Positions 11,712 to 25,352 of a stretch of DNA of 64,000 bases are shown in pieces. How positions within the stretch are numbered: the stretch's first letter is position 1; every line of letters begins with the position of its first letter. The notes under the pieces were generated by a model. That model was not told where the DNA came from and made no database searches. It saw nothing but the letters and a program-made list of their open reading frames with translations. The stretch is from Cotesia glomerata. Taxonomy: Eukaryota; Arthropoda; Insecta; Hymenoptera; Braconidae. The translations under genes were made by a program, and so were the position numbers. The stretch lies in contig NC_058164.1 of NCBI RefSeq assembly GCF_020080835.1, positions 3,497,666-3,561,665 of the forward strand, read 5' to 3'.

Positions 11712-12767
11712 TTTATATTATTAAGAGAATAAGAAAAATTTTGTCTCCAGGATAGTTATATGATAAAATCGGTTTTTTTAGTGAAGTTTAGTGCCACTGC
11801 AAAGGCCTTGATTTGAATTTGTGCCTTTTCAAGGTTTCATATCATTCTCACCGATAGTCAATTTATTATGATAAGTATATATATAGGCTACATTCGAAAA
11901 TGCTCTATCTCTAGATACATAATTAAGAAATGACCTTGTATCTTGTGAACTATTGACATTTTTAAGGATATAAGCTCATCTCGATGTTACACTCATCGAG
12001 ACCTTTCATTTGAGTACCCACATCAATTTTTCATATATTTATATATATTATATATATGTATATATGAAAAATATATCAAAAATGCATGTGGGTACTCAAA
12101 TGAAAGCTCTTGTTGTTTGTAACATCGGGATGAGCTTATATCTTTAAAAACGTCAATATTTAAGAAAGTACAGTGCAATTTAACAAATATCTTGTGAAAT
12201 GTTGACATTTTTGACGATATAAGCTCACCCTGACATTACATTCATCAAGACTTTTCATTTGAGTACCCACATCAACTTTTCATATATTTATATATATTAT
12301 ATACATGTATATATGAAAAATATATCAAAAATGCATGTGGGTACTCAAATGAAAGCTCTTATTGTTTGTAACATCGGGATGAGCTTATATCTTTAAAAAC
12401 GTCAATATTTAAGAAAGTACAGTGCAATTTAACAAATATCTTGTGAAATGTTGACATTTTTGACGATATAAGCTCACCCTGACATTACATTCATCAAGAC
12501 TTTTCATTTGAGTACCCACATCAACTTTTCATATATTTATATATATTATATATATGTATATATGAAAAATATATCAAAAATGCATGTGGGTACTCAAATG
12601 AAAGCTCTTGTTGTTTGTAACATTGGGATGAGGTTATATTGTTAAAAACGTCAATTCTTAAAAAAGTACAGTGCAATTTAACAAAAGTCACTATTTAATA
12701 AAGAAAAATTTTATTTATTTATAGTTCACAAGTCACGGCAGTCATATAGTGACTGTAAGGTTACTAG
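11712..12767 (+). mobile_element. Non-autonomous Helitron, copy A
   Basis: The 5' end TTTATATTATTAAGAGAATA (family form TCTATATTATTAAGAG) follows an A. The 3' end has the hairpin GCAGTCATATAGTGACTGT, then AAGGTTACTAG followed by T. Insertion between A and T without duplication and the subterminal hairpin are Helitron hallmarks. The body carries three ~249-bp palindromic units. No Rep/helicase frame. Confidence 0.9.
11930..12690. repeat. Three tandem ~249-bp palindromic units
   Basis: Each unit has arms GATATAAGCTCATCCC...TTTCATTTGAGTACCCACAT and their complements around a (TA)-rich centre. The word AACAAATATCTTGTGAAATG recurs at 12182 and 12431, giving a 249-base period. Confidence 0.9.
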
Positions 12768-14764
12768 TTAATTCATTAAATAAAAAAAAAATAATTTTTT
12801 GAGATTAATGTAACATTTTTGATGTTTTAATATTTGAAAAATAATTGAATCAATATTTTTTTTCAATTTTTACAAGTATCAAAACTCAGTGATCGTAAAA
12901 AAATGTTTCGGAAATTTTAAAGATAAGATCTTGTGTTACATTGAAAAATTATCAGTCAAGCCGCTTTGTTTTAAATTATTAAGTGATCTGATAAAAAAGC
13001 AAACTCTATTGAACAAGCTACGAGCTCCCTCGATAATTCGCGAGAACAATCGAGCTTGCGTAGATCCCTCTCGACCTCATAGACCCAGACACTGGGGGTT
13101 CAAGAGCTTACTCAATGTCAGTAGTAATATGCTGAATCACTAAACTCTTCTGTTCTTTGTTGTCCCTTTGTGATAAGTAGCTTTATGATCCACACCCACC
13201 GGTTTACCAGCATAAATAGACAGAGAGTCATCTTCATCTTCATTTATTTCAACGAGGTCATGTAAATATGTCCCTCCAAATTTATATACGTATGACACTG
13301 CACCACAAAGTTACTGTTGCCGCTTATAAAAAATCAAATATGAAATATGATGCAATATACTTTTTAATTTAAAAATAAACGTCACCGACACATGACAATT
13401 TTACATACGACACACTTATATTGTATGATACAAAATTGCTTATGATACAAAATTTCAAGTGCTGAGTTAAATATTAATTTAACTAAAATTAATTTTTATG
13501 TGATTTATTTAAATTTTTTGATCAAGTTTAAAATATAATTTTTTTACAAAAAAAAATTTCATGATTCTTTAATAAATTTTTTATTATTTTTTGGTACATT
13601 TAAAAATGAAATGAAACATCATACAATGTCAGAAAAAATTTATTGTTTACCAAAAATATTTTTAATACTTTTCAATGGCTCCAGCCCCAATATGTTATAC
13701 ATTATATGTTGCCAGCGGCGAAAATAATACGGTTATAATTTTTCGCTTATAATCCTGCCAACAATATAAAGCAATTTTTCTACATACATAATGTACCTAT
13801 ACCCTAAGAAAAAAAATATCCAACCCCATTTATCTGTGAAATATATTAATATTAGCTAGAAAAAGAACCTAAGCAAACTTGTCGCTTTTAACAAAAAAAA
13901 AGTCTACTCAAACAAGAATTCCTACAAAATTAGAGCTTTTAGTAAAGAAATATTGGAAGCCAAATCATTCAATACATGATATTATGTTATATTACCAACA
14001 AACATTTATTGTGTCTGCAGCCATGATGCCAGCTTGAATACATATAATGTACAAACGTGTATCGTTTAAAGTTTTTCGACCCTTGGTTGTTGGCATTACA
14101 AACGTTATGGGCAAGCGATGCGCGTGATCCTCAAATGTGTGCTCAAGTACTTACACCCAATAAAAACGGGACGTGGTATGAACAGTGTACATATATTATA
14201 CATTATACGCCACGGGGACCAAGAGATAAAAATACACGGGGTTGGATTGCGGCCACAGGAAATTCAGAGAGTCGACATTTATAATAAAATGAGGATGAAT
14301 GAATTCCCATCCTTTATAGGGTATGTGTTATTTGTCGATCTTTTTTTAGGGTATTAAACTTCGAGGAGCGTATATTAACGAGGACAAGATATTCATGACG
14401 CATTTATAATAATATTTATTATTATTTTTTTTATATAACAATTATAACATTGTAGATCACCAGAAAAATCACTAATTTCTAAAAGAAATCTCTTAAATGA
14501 ATATTCATATGTGTTTAAATATGGCTTGATTTGAAAATTAGCCATATAAGGTCATATGTGAGCATATGAAGAGATATTTGGCTTGATATATTGCGTTAGT
14601 AATGCCAAAAGGGCGTATAAAAAAATTTTTTTTGCTTCAATTATATTCTAAAAATATTAGGATTGTATAAGTTTATTGAAAACATGAGAAATTAATTATG
14701 TTTTTGATATACGCGCTTTTAGCTATAAGAAAAAAAAATTTTTAAAGCTGAAATGGTGTATATA
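12768..14764. other. Unique AT-rich sequence, no gene seen
   Basis: Short frames at 12889-13143 and 14057-14357 lack motifs and overlap other frames. Nothing recognisable. Confidence 0.45.
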
Positions 14765-15047
14765 CACTGATAGAAGAATTAATTTGTATTAAAAAATATT
14801 TTTTAATAGTTAACAAATCATTTATTAGAGACCACTTTTTAGTATCAAACAAATATTTCTTAGTATTTAAAATTATTTGTTTGTATTTCAATAATTATTT
14901 TAATAAATCTGATATTCATTTATTAATATCAATAAATCTTTTTAAATACTAAGAAATAATTTTTGAGGACTAAAAAGTGGTCTTTAATAAATGATTTGTT
15001 AAGTATTAACAAATATTTTTAACTATAAACAAATCCTTCTATCAGTG
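14765..15047. mobile_element. CACTGATAGAAGRATT TIR element, copy 1
   Basis: Left CACTGATAGAAGAATTAATT and right CAAATCCTTCTATCAGTG are inverted repeats flanked by TA (14763-14764 and 15048-15049). The body is nearly all palindromic, with repeated ATTAACAAAT/ATTTGTT and CACTTTTTAGT words. Copies at 34052-34323 and 37732-38209. Confidence 0.9.
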
Positions 15048-15129
15048 TAAAGAGAATTTTTATTTTATTTTCTAACGTTCTGTTTTAAAAATTTAGAGAT
15101 TTGAACTTTTGGGTATGAAAATTGAGCAT

Positions 15130-15407
15130 CCCGGAAAAAATAGACCTGGAAAAAATTTTTAAGTGATGAAAAATTTATATTATTTCATCAAAATTATTAT
15201 AAAATAAAAATTATAATAACAATATTAATAATAATACTTTTTTTTTGTAAAAAAAAAAGGAGCGATCATCCTGGGGGTACTTGTTTTTCAGGAAAATTGT
15301 GGGGGTGGACATTATAATTCTTATTTATAATAATTTTAATGAAATAATATGAATTTTTCATAACTTAAAAATTTTTTCCGGGTCTATTTTTTCCGGTCTA
15401 TTTTTCC
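15130..15407. mobile_element. CCCGGAAAAAATAGACC foldback element
   Basis: Left arm CCCGGAAAAAATAGACCTGG pairs with right-arm copies ending GGGTCTATTTTTTCCGG. Pairing continues through AAAATTTTTAAGTGATGAAA and ATTATTTCATCAAAATTATT. The right terminus has an extra tandem copy of the CCGGTCTATTTTT word. The loop at about 15250-15305 is GC-richer. Confidence 0.75.
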
Positions 15408-16462
15408 GATTACCAAAAATTGAAAATATGAAAAAAAAACTCTTGGAACTAAACGTCAAAATTAAAAAAAAAAATTCATTTCTAAAAATTTAACTTTTCA
15501 AATTTTCAATTTTTAGAAAGTCAGAAAATATGAATTATATATATTTTTTTTATATTACACCCATTTTTATTTTTCTAAGAAGCTTATCAAATATTTTAGT
15601 TTGATCAAATACTAAACCAATTTCTCTTCAATACGACATATTGATCGACGTACACATTTTTAGAAAAAATCATAGCAAATTATCGTCTTACTCTTATGCA
15701 TAGCCTGATATGGCAGTACATAAAAAATCTCAGAGAATATTTTTCTGAATTTTATTTTAGCAAAAGATAAGAGATAAGGTCATGGAGTTGTTAGAAATTT
15801 TTCAGGCCAGTTACACGGCCCTCTTGACCCACGGATGAACACAATGCAACTATACTAGCAGACAGTAGAACAAGAGCGTAGAACTGGGTACGTAATAAAA
15901 AATGAATCAAACGGTTTGACAATAATAGGCTTAACTAATGCAGGAGTTTATAAAAATAGAAAAAAATTTTTGGAATAAATTAAAGTTAAAACAGAGGAAG
16001 AGTTTCCGTCACAGATGCATTCTCTTGAGGTGCATTAATTTTTCATTTAAAACCTGAGGAGAATGAAAGCGAGCAGTATTGTCATATAACGGATAGTCAA
16101 CTTGGTTGATACATATAAAATGAAAACTGCAGAGCCAAGAGTTGAAATAAGTTAAATGGAAATGGTGTGCAATATAACGTTCATGTTCCCGAGCGACATT
16201 ATTAAAGATTAAAATTTAAGGCCTTATATTTTTGCACTCGCGGGATTCCCAGTTGGAGCAAGAGTTTCTGTCCAATTTTTCGCAATTTTTTTTATTGAGA
16301 AAATTTATTCATTAATCATTGATTTATGGATTAAATAATAAAAACATTGCATTGTAATAAGCAAGACAATTTTTGTAAATTTAATTTAAGATTTTAAGAT
16401 TTAATATTTAATTTAAGATTTTATATCATTAAAAATTTAATTAAAATTTAAAACAATTTCTA
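15408..16462. other. Unique sequence, no gene seen
   Basis: A slightly GC-richer stretch at 15780-15900. No frame or repeat recognised. Confidence 0.45.
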
Positions 16463-17168
16463 CACTGAGAGACAATTTTATTTAATAGTAATAAAAAAGT
16501 TTATTTAGACTTGAAAAAAAAAAAAAATTAGTTAATATTAATAAAATTATATTTCACATAAATAAAATTTTATTAGTATTTAATAAAATATTATTAGTAT
16601 TTGATCAAATTTTCTTAAATACTAATACGTATTTATTAAAATAACCACGAGCGTCGCTTTTGTTTGCTGTCATTAATACGCGTAGTTTGTACTTGTTCCA
16701 AAAGTTTGACGATAAGCAAATAATCTCAAAAAAAAAATAATTAATATTGATCAATTTAATTTATTAAGGTATATAAACATATAAAAGTAAAATTTGCTTA
16801 ATTACAATACATAATTCATTTTTCATTAATTAACATAAATTTGTATTAATTATAATATAGTCAAATATATTTTCACAGTAATATCTTTTAATAAATAATA
16901 TTAAAATTTTTCAACGAGACATCCTAACCTAACCTATTTGTTTACTCCCGACATTTTTGTTGTCTTTATGATAGACAACATCTTTTACATACTAAGAAAA
17001 ATTTATTAGTATTCAATAAAACATATATTAGTATTTAAGAAAATATTTATTAATATTTAAAGAAAGTTTATTAATATTTAATAAATTTTTATTTGGGATT
17101 AGTCAAATAACCGTTTTATTAAATAGTAATAAAATTTCATTACTATTAAATAAAATTGTCTCTCAGTG
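16463..17168. mobile_element. CACTGAGAGACAATTTTATT TIR element
   Basis: The left end CACTGAGAGACAATTTTATT continues TTAATAGTAATAAAA and is matched inverted at the right (TTTCATTACTATTAAATAAA...GTCTCTCAGTG). TA flanks both ends (16461-16462 and 17169-17170). The body repeats TATTTAATAAAATTTTATTA-like words. A non-palindromic core at 16640-16980 has a GC-richer patch and two TTAGG-type pentamers. No frame. Confidence 0.88.
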
Positions 17169-17170
17169 TA

Positions 17171-18655
17171 CTTTAATGCAAAAAAAAATTTAACCATAAA
17201 AATGGCTAAGGTTAAATAAAAGTTCACAAGCAATTCTTTAATCTCTTAATTGCTCGGTCTTGATCAAATAAAAATCCAATTTTTATCTAATTTAACAAAA
17301 AAACTCTAATATATTGCCCAGTTTATTTTCCATCAATATTGAATAAAATAAAAACAAAAAAATGATTGTATACATTTTAATATTTACCCGAAACTCTATC
17401 AAACCCCAATCATCCCGATAATACAACACAATATTTTTTTTTACCCGGTGATTGTCTGCACAATAATTACCAATATTCTGCTAATAGTATCCCGGCATTA
17501 TTATCAAGAACGTGTAGTTTAAAGCATCACATCGCGGTGTTTTTCCAAGCCCGAGGCAAAATAAAAAGATTATCGGAGATTGGTAATTTTATTTTAACTC
17601 AAATTGGACTCGATTCCGTAAAATAATTAATAATAGATTACTTTAGCGCAAAACATACTATTAACTATAATTGATAATAGGTTTTTTGAGGAGGAAAAGT
17701 ATCTGGACTTGGACACAAACGCTAAAGACTCTCGAGCAGATAAGATTAATTGAAAAGCTGATAGAATTAGTAACAGCGAACCAATTTTCCCAAATCATGT
17801 TGATCTTGGTCCTTATTCCGTCGACAAGATAAAACGCCCTCTATATGCCTGTCAGAGCATTACTATGGCATAGTATACCGCCCACTGCCAGGAAGAGGTC
17901 ACTTATATGGAGAGTCTGATCAGTTCAGTACCTTGCTCGCGTAATTAACGGCTATAGAGGAGTACGGCTGACATTTAATTGCTTGCCCATTGGAAAACCA
18001 GGCATATAGACGCTTGCTCTTGCTCTTCCATCAACATATATACATGTAGGGATGTATATTGATACCTACGTACAATAGAATCCAATCGATGTGATGATTG
18101 CATTGGAAAAACTCCCGGAAACTGATACCAAAGTTAACCGATATTCAACTAATGCTGATGGTTATAATCATATATCTGTTTTGCATTATTTTAGATTATT
18201 AAATTTCATGTTCTTCGCCACAACATCAATACATCAATACATACACATGTTATTGTTACTTATTACAATTACCTATCGTTTATCGGTTATCGTACATATG
18301 CTTTATCGCTTCAATTATTAAATTTTGGGTAATAAAGGAAATTCATTTTTGACATTATCTTTTGATACATTTTTATTATATTATTAATCGATGATTATGA
18401 TCAGTAATAAAATGTTTAATGGGACATAAATACTGACGTTTTATTTTTGGAAGTTGTTTTATTATAAACATTAAATCTGAGTTTAGATACTTAAGGAAGT
18501 ATGCGTAAGGGAGTGGGGGAACAGTCAATTTTTATGGGTGGGCAGAGGATTTTATGTGGTGAGGAAAGTGACGAAAATTTAGATGCGTTCGTCCATTAGA
18601 AGCGAAATAATTTTATTTTTTTTTTATTAATAAGAATTTAATGAATTAGAGCAAC
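17171..18655. other. Unique sequence with GC-richer segment 17690-18120
   Basis: The segment is single copy here and has no recognised frame. A 76-codon frame at 18091-18321 has no motif. Confidence 0.45.
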
Positions 18656-18656
18656 C

Positions 18657-19499
18657 TAGGGTAGAAGTACCGTTTGTGGCCATTTATTGTTCAAATAAAT
18701 GATAGAAATAAATTTATATTAATAAACTATTACAAACTCAATTTATTTTAATATAAACTTCTTAAAACTCAACAAAATTATGGTTATAATATTATAATTT
18801 TGCACGACTCATGATGCGAAGCATCAGAGAGTGCTTTACGATCGAAAAATTTTTTTCGCCTCATTTTGGCGGCTATTTTTATTATTATAGCCTTGTTAGT
18901 TCACGGAATCAAGATATTTTGCATACTATTGTCGAGATAATTTAATGGAGATTAATTCCATACTTTTTAAAAATTGATTTACTGCAGTAGAATTGGACAA
19001 AAACACCAAAATAGGTCAAAAAATTTTCCTGTCCGTCATGTGTGAAACCCGGAAACACTGTAACTTGTGAAAAAATCCATTATTTGAGTTAAATTTTTTT
19101 TTTTTTAAATTCTAATCGACGATTGTAGGTCACTGAATGCGAATGATTAATTAATTCAGTGTCGTTTAATTGCAATTAATAAAAAACGAAAACTACAAGA
19201 CTGTATATCTATATATATCCATGTAAAATTAACATGGATGGTGATATATCTATATCTATAGATATTATGTACATTTTATTCCACCAAGGGTGCTTGTGCA
19301 GTACCTTCCTACTACAGCTGTTTTTTCGGCAATTAATTTTGAACGACTTAAGTTTCTTTTTTTTTTTTATATATTTCATAATTAAATGAGCATTATGAGT
19401 CGTGCACTTTTGGATTTTCCAAACTTTTTTACAAATTAATTCAAATGTTAACTGGCTACAAACGGTGCTAAGGTAGTCAAAAACGGTACTTCGACCCTA
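18657..19499. mobile_element. TAGGGTAGAAGTACCG TIR element with inner inverted repeat
   Basis: Outer ends TAGGGTAGAAGTACCGTTTG and CGGTACTTCGACCCTA are inverted. Their neighbours TGTGGCCA and TGGCTACAAACGG match as well. An inner pair TTTTGCACGACTCATGATGC (18798) and GCATTATGAGTCGTGCAC (about 19390) forms a second level. The apex-like GATGCGAAGCATC hairpin is at about 18812. The inner arms resemble those of the element at 58683-59345. Confidence 0.7.
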
Positions 19500-19500
19500 T

Positions 19501-22500
19501 ATCAATTTTTTTAGTACAAAAAATCGTTCACCATATTCATATTTGTTGATTTATAATCACTACCTATTTATTCTTAACTATTTAATCGACTCACTTGACT
19601 AGATTTTTGGACTTTCAAACGATTATGCCGCTTAATTTTGTAATTTACATAATAAACTGGAATATTTGGACCAATCAAAATACCATAAGATTGAAAATCT
19701 GTACCTGCTTTTGAACTTGCCTGAAATGAAACAAAATATTTGGTTATTACCTTATTTAAAACAAAAAATTAATAAGGAAGAAACTATTCTTTGTTCAAGA
19801 AAATTTTATTTCACCAAAAATATAATTATTCTTTCCATTAATATTTTATTCAGTTAAGAAAATTTTGTTTCTTGTTAAAAAATTGATTTTTTTGTGTATG
19901 ATTAATTTGGTTAATACTCATCGGGAAAAAAATTGCGAGAATTGTTATAGTTCCAAAAGCTAGTAACACTGATATTAATTTCATTTATTTAAATTAAGAA
20001 TGAAAACAAAAAATATTACATGTTACATTTATATAGCTCAAAATTATAAATATTATTAATACATTAATATCAATTGAAATTTTATTAGAATAGTATCCGT
20101 AGTGAATGACTGCGTAAAAGTTAAATTTAACTTTTTATTAGGAAGCAATCAATAGAAAAAAATTATTTATAAAATTAGATAAGTATAGATTTCTATTGGA
20201 ACAAATGTTCAATTTTAACTTCTACCGTCGCAATCGATATTGGCTAGTAACTTTAATAACCATCCGCTTTTAATTTTTAATTGATGAAAAATGTCAGAGT
20301 AATTTTTGCATCCTGATGCAATATTTTATTTATCATTAAAAGTTTGAAGAACTTTTTTAATTTCTATTTAAGGAAAAAATAAATTGTTACTGTTTTTTTT
20401 TTCAAACTTAGTAAATTATTCAGACGACAATTGTACAATAACTTGAATTTTTGGATATCTTACAAAAATATCGCGAAATTATTATTCTCCGGATATCTCG
20501 CCCAATAAACTCTTGGGTTTTCATAACCAGTCTTATCATAACTGGTCTTTAATTTAAAGACCTCCATAAATTCGTAATTTACTATCACCACTAAAATCAT
20601 AGCAGAACACAGTTCCGCGCCATATTTCTCCGACATTTAGGTATAGCTTGCAAGCATAACCCCTTACAAATGTGAAAAAGACCGCTCTGTATTATATATA
20701 TCACATGCAATATAATATGAACAACAACTACACGCTGATGATCATAAACAGAGGACATAAAACCGCAGGCGACCCCAATTGTTAACTATCAGCTATTTTA
20801 GGTCCATCATCAACCAGACACGACCAACAAGACTAAAAAATAACCGAATTATTTTAACAATCCATAAAAAAGTTATTAAAAAATTCCAGCTTCTAGCTCT
20901 ATTAAATAACGACACATAAAAACCTACCCACCTACTATAAATAAAGATAAAGAACAATAATAAGAAAGGAACATTGATCGTGATCATCGAATTTGAATGG
21001 CGTAGTAAAACTTTTCACGAAAGAGCATTAATGAATAAACAACCAGGTAATTTCCTCGAAAAATAGTTTTTTAAGAATGTACTTGACTCGAGATTCTTGA
21101 GAAATCTCCCGCTGTCAGCATTGTAATTCTCAAATTCTTCGATTCATTCATTCGTTTTTAAAAGTTTATCGGGTAGAGAGTGTTTTGTGAATGAAGTGGC
21201 ATACCCACGGTCCGAGTCCTCAAACACACAAGTGGCTATACTATACATGTATATGCATGAAAAGTATCCTAGTGATAGTTTGTATAAGTTTAAAAAGATC
21301 AATAGATATCCATTTTTCTTATTATTGTCAGTGCAAAATGACTTTTAGGTAGTCATTTATAGTAAATGTAGGCAAAGGCAGTAGGCCCGAAAAATTTGAA
21401 TTTTACGTTCCAAACTGTTATTCTGGTGCCAGCTATTGACTGGGCAAAATGACAATGAGACCTTTTCCTTCTTGGCATAATACATTGATTCTTTATACGG
21501 AAAGTGTGCGTATATTGAAAAATCGTAAAGCTATCTTACAGGTACTCCAGCTAACAATATGTCAGTGTGTCGTGTAGAGTATCCTCGAAATTTGTGAATG
21601 AAATGAAATCCATACTACATAGAATACTACATGGGCACTCCAGTGTCTGGTGACTGGTGCATTATACCCACGTACACACTGTTACTTTGCACTTGTAAGT
21701 GGACACATCTGGTCAGTTAACTTTACTATGAACGACTCTTGAATGGACTCGCTATTTTTTCCTTTCCTTTATTTGGACGTTTTTTCACAGATCTTCCCTC
21801 CATGCTTCGGGTGAAATACCTTTTAGATATTTTTTCTCAGCTCAAATAAAAGTAGTGACCTTTCTTTTATATTAAGCGACGAGAGAGATCATTGTCCAGA
21901 GTCTTATGAGTTAGTCTTACTATGAAATAAGATGCACTCTACGGTGGTTTATGATAGGTCATTTTTAAGGAACTATCAAAGGGAGGTTAAAAAAACTCCT
22001 GGATTACATTCCGAGCCGTCAATGACTGTGTGCATAAATTGAAGTTAGCTTGCTGAGCTTATTCTTAAACTTATTCCTCCTCTATTATATTATATTGAAT
22101 TTTGTACTTTTTTCGGAGTTTAGATAGTATATATCATCACAGAAATTTTTTAGAAGATTTTTTCACGTGACACGTGTTCAAATTGCCAGTAAACGGAGGC
22201 TTAGCTTGTCGGTTGCCGATGTCAATAGAGCGAAAAAGGACCCGACCTGAAAATAGGAAAATTACAAGTAAAGATCGAGGGATTCATTGTATAAGACACG
22301 TACCTGCTACAAGTTATCGATTTCATATTAACTGCACAAAGGTCTTCACAAGTCGCTTTTTGTTCAACCACAGTGTTTTTGCAAACAAGTTGTTCTTTGG
22401 TAATTAGCTTTCGCTCTTGGGATTTTTATTTCTTGTTCTTTTTTTAAGGAAACGTCAGAAAGCTAAATGAGAAGTAGGTTAATAGAGAAAGGTAAAATTT

Positions 22501-22698
22501 TGAAGTTCAACTTTTGATTTTTTGTCGCTTCAAAAGAAAAAGTTTAAAAACGTTCCGAGAAAAAACCGTTTTCTGAAAATGTTTTTGAAATTTTTGAGTA
22601 TTTATACTTATAAGTATCCTCTATACGCAGAAATTTTTTTAAATAGTCCTTGCGGAACTAAATTTTGAAATATTAGCATTTAAAATTTGTATATCTCC
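19501..22698. other. Unique sequence, GC-richer between 20980 and 22400
   Basis: About 3.2 kb without a repeat shared elsewhere in the window. Frames of 60-77 codons on both strands have no motif or supporting splice sites that I could extend. Possibly ancestral non-repetitive DNA. Confidence 0.45.
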
Positions 22699-23054
22699 CA
22701 TGAAAAAAAAAAAATATGTGTCGAAATATATAAAAAATCTATAAAAAAATATGTATAGTAAATATATTTTTAATAACTAACTTTTGGCCAATTTTCATAT
22801 ATATTTTAAATATATCTTAGATATATTCAAAATATATCTTAAAATACATAAAAAATACCTAGCTAAAAATAAAAAAAAATATATTTTGAATATATTTAAA
22901 ATATATATGAAAATCGGCCAAAAGTTAGTTATTAAAAACATATTTACTATACATAATTTATAAATATTTATATATTTTTTATAGATTTTTAATATATTTA
23001 AAATATATTTTTTATGTATTTCGACATATATTTTTTTTATATTTTTTTTTCATG
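22699..23054. mobile_element. CATGAAAAAAAA foldback element
   Basis: Ends CCCATGAAAAAAAA and TTTTTTTTCATGGGG pair. Arms continue through TCGAAATATAT, GTATAGTAAATATATTTTTA, TAACTTTTGGCC and AATTTTCATATATATTTTAA with their complements. The centre is AT-rich. A half copy lies at 61593-61706. The GGCC(G)AATTTTCATAT word also occurs in the 6557 element. Confidence 0.85.
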
Positions 23055-23172
23055 GGGGATTTTACATACAAACCCTATGCTTACCGACGTTCAAGCGAAC
23101 GTTTTATTAAATATCAATCGTACTTTTCTTAGGATTGTTTTAAAAAACTGAGAATCATTAATTAAAGATATA

Positions 23173-23392
23173 AGGTAAAAGACCCAGTTATTGACACTGA
23201 ACTAGTTATTGACACTTGCAATTTTATTTTAATTAAATAAAATAAATCGACTCTAATAAATTAATAAATATAATTTTTGAATTATAAATGTTTAGAGAAT
23301 TGATTTTTTGAGAACATTTTATTTCTTTAATTAGAATAAAATTGCAAGTGTCAATCAACTAGGCCAGTGTCAATAATTGGGTCTTTTACCTT
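23173..23392. mobile_element. AAGGTAAAAGACCCA foldback element
   Basis: AAGGTAAAAGACCCAGTTAT at the left is complementary to CAATAATTGGGTCTTTTACC (then TT) at the right. Arms of about 65 bases include two TTGACACT words and CTTGCAATTTTATT. About 220 bp, no coding capacity. Confidence 0.88.
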
Positions 23393-25027
23393 AATAAGTA
23401 TTTTTTATCATAAATAACATAAACGAGCGATATTCATTTTTTTATAAAAAATGTTTAAAGTTAGCAACTTTCGATATTTTACGTGAGTGGAAGTAAGTGA
23501 GCGATAATCTGTAAAGAGAGGCAGCACTAGTGCGTGAGAAAGAAACCAATACCCATAACCTATTGGTGTCTTTTTCTTGTCTATAAACGTTCTTAAATTA
23601 ATTGATAAAAATTGGAAGTCAGACTTTTGATTTTTTCCAACTTAAAATTGAATTATTAATTATCGGAAATTTGTTGATAAATTAGATTTAAAATTTACGA
23701 GGTTTAATTACATGAAAAATTTGAGTTTATAATTAAAAGTTTTATTAATTAGGCTAATCGAATAAGCAACCGAGAAATTATGTGCTTGATAATTTAATTT
23801 TGATCGCGAAATACGATATTTATATTAATTAACTTAATTTGAATGCGAGCATGAGCATTTTAGGTAATTAATTGAGTAAATGGGAAACAGCGAATGATTT
23901 AAGTTAGTTAAAATTTAAGAGAGTTTTAGGAATGTATGAGAGTGAAAATTGAAAATAAACAAAATGGTTAAATGGACGAGTATCATAGAACGTATGTATG
24001 AATAAATATTTGTAAGAGCAAATCTAACGGGCTGGATTTAATGCAAACAAAACTTAATTATCGCGTTTAATCAAATGCACTTTAACTCCTGTCAATTTGT
24101 TTAAATAAAAATAAAACATTTATGCGGGACAGGAGTACTGTGAAGTTCATTGATCCCAAAAGCTCGACCAGACGAATTTATTCGACGTCCTTTGCACTCT
24201 GTCCTCTTTTAACTAAATATACATATATTATATAATCAATACCTATCTCTTCTGTATAAGCATGAAAACGCTACAGTGCAATATGTATAGTATGAATACA
24301 TTTTAAATTCATAGTAGGTATGTAGGTGTATTTATATCATGAACGTTTGTGGGAGAAAATCATACGATTGATGCAGTTCCAATTGAAAAATAAATAAACA
24401 GATGAAACATAATTGAAATGAAATTCAGCTTGTGGGAAAATACCCAAAGTAAATTGTTTTCAAGATTAACTCTTTGATGAATTTTACAAATGTGTAAATT
24501 ATTCTCTTTTGTTTGTATATTTATTTTCGTTTGTATTTATTCTTTTTATTTGTGTAGCAGGAGTTAGAAAATTACATTTTGACCAGGTTAATTTTCTACT
24601 GATGGAAATACTATAATTGAAATTTAAATAATTGTTTTATTTTGTGCATACTACACGGTATGTAGATTTTACAAATTGAATTTTTTTGATTAGATCTATT
24701 GATTATATCAAGTTATAGATGCCATAACATTGTTACCGGCAAAGGATACTATTGAAAAGGAATAAAAAGCGCAAAAAAATTTTTTTTGGAGAGTGACGTA
24801 AATATGATTTAAAAGTATATTGACAAAAAAAATTTTTTTTAATTTGAAATTTTTTATACTGACATGAAAAAAATTTTTTGTCAATATTGAAGTATTGGAT
24901 CACAATTAAATCAATTCTGCAAAAAAAAAAAATTTTTTTATGATAATTATGGCGCCTATAACGCAATATTTTGCTGCAAGCTTGAAAAATAATGTTAATA
25001 ATAATAATAATATCAAAAAATGTTAAT
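23393..25027. other. AT-rich unique sequence
   Basis: No gene. At 24770-24935 runs of A8-T8 and TTGACAAAAAAAATTTTTTT versus AAATTTTTTGTCAATATTGA form a weak inverted repeat that may be a decayed foldback. Confidence 0.45.
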
Positions 25028-25352
25028 AATTAAAGAATGACTTTGTATTTTGTTTACTGATGATATTTTTAACGATATAAGCTCATCCTAGAGTTACACT
25101 TATCGAGACCTTTCATTTGAATACCCACACGAATTTTTTATATATTTTATATATTTCACAAATATGAGAAATATCATATATATAAAATATATGAAAAAAA
25201 TCGTGTGCGTACTTAAATAAAAGATCTCGATGAGGGTAACATCAGGATGAGCTTATATCTTGAAAAATGTCAATAACTGAGAAATGACGTTGTATTTTCT
25301 CCACTGATGATATTTTTAACTATGTAAGCTCATCTTGATGTTACACTTATCG
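25028..25352. repeat. Palindromic unit like those in the Helitrons, without Helitron ends
   Basis: Contains GATATAAGCTCATCCTAGAG, CCTTTCATTTGAATACCCAC and inverted partners around an AT centre, then the start of a second unit that breaks off near 25352. It resembles the 61.7-62.9 kb variant in the words TATATTTTATATATTTCA and TTACACTTATCG. Neither the TCTATATTATTAAG start nor the CTAG end is present. Confidence 0.75.

Noticed and set aside
11930..12690. Regularly spaced repeats that could suggest a CRISPR-like array
   Set aside because: The period is 249 bases, the units are palindromes without unique spacers, and the DNA is eukaryotic in character.
16915..16940. CCTAACCTAACCT as interstitial insect telomere repeat (TTAGG)
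   Set aside because: Only about two units, inside a TIR element core; too short to mean anything.
24770..24935. Possible foldback made of A8-T8 runs
   Set aside because: The pairing is mostly homopolymer, and no defined ends or second copy were found.
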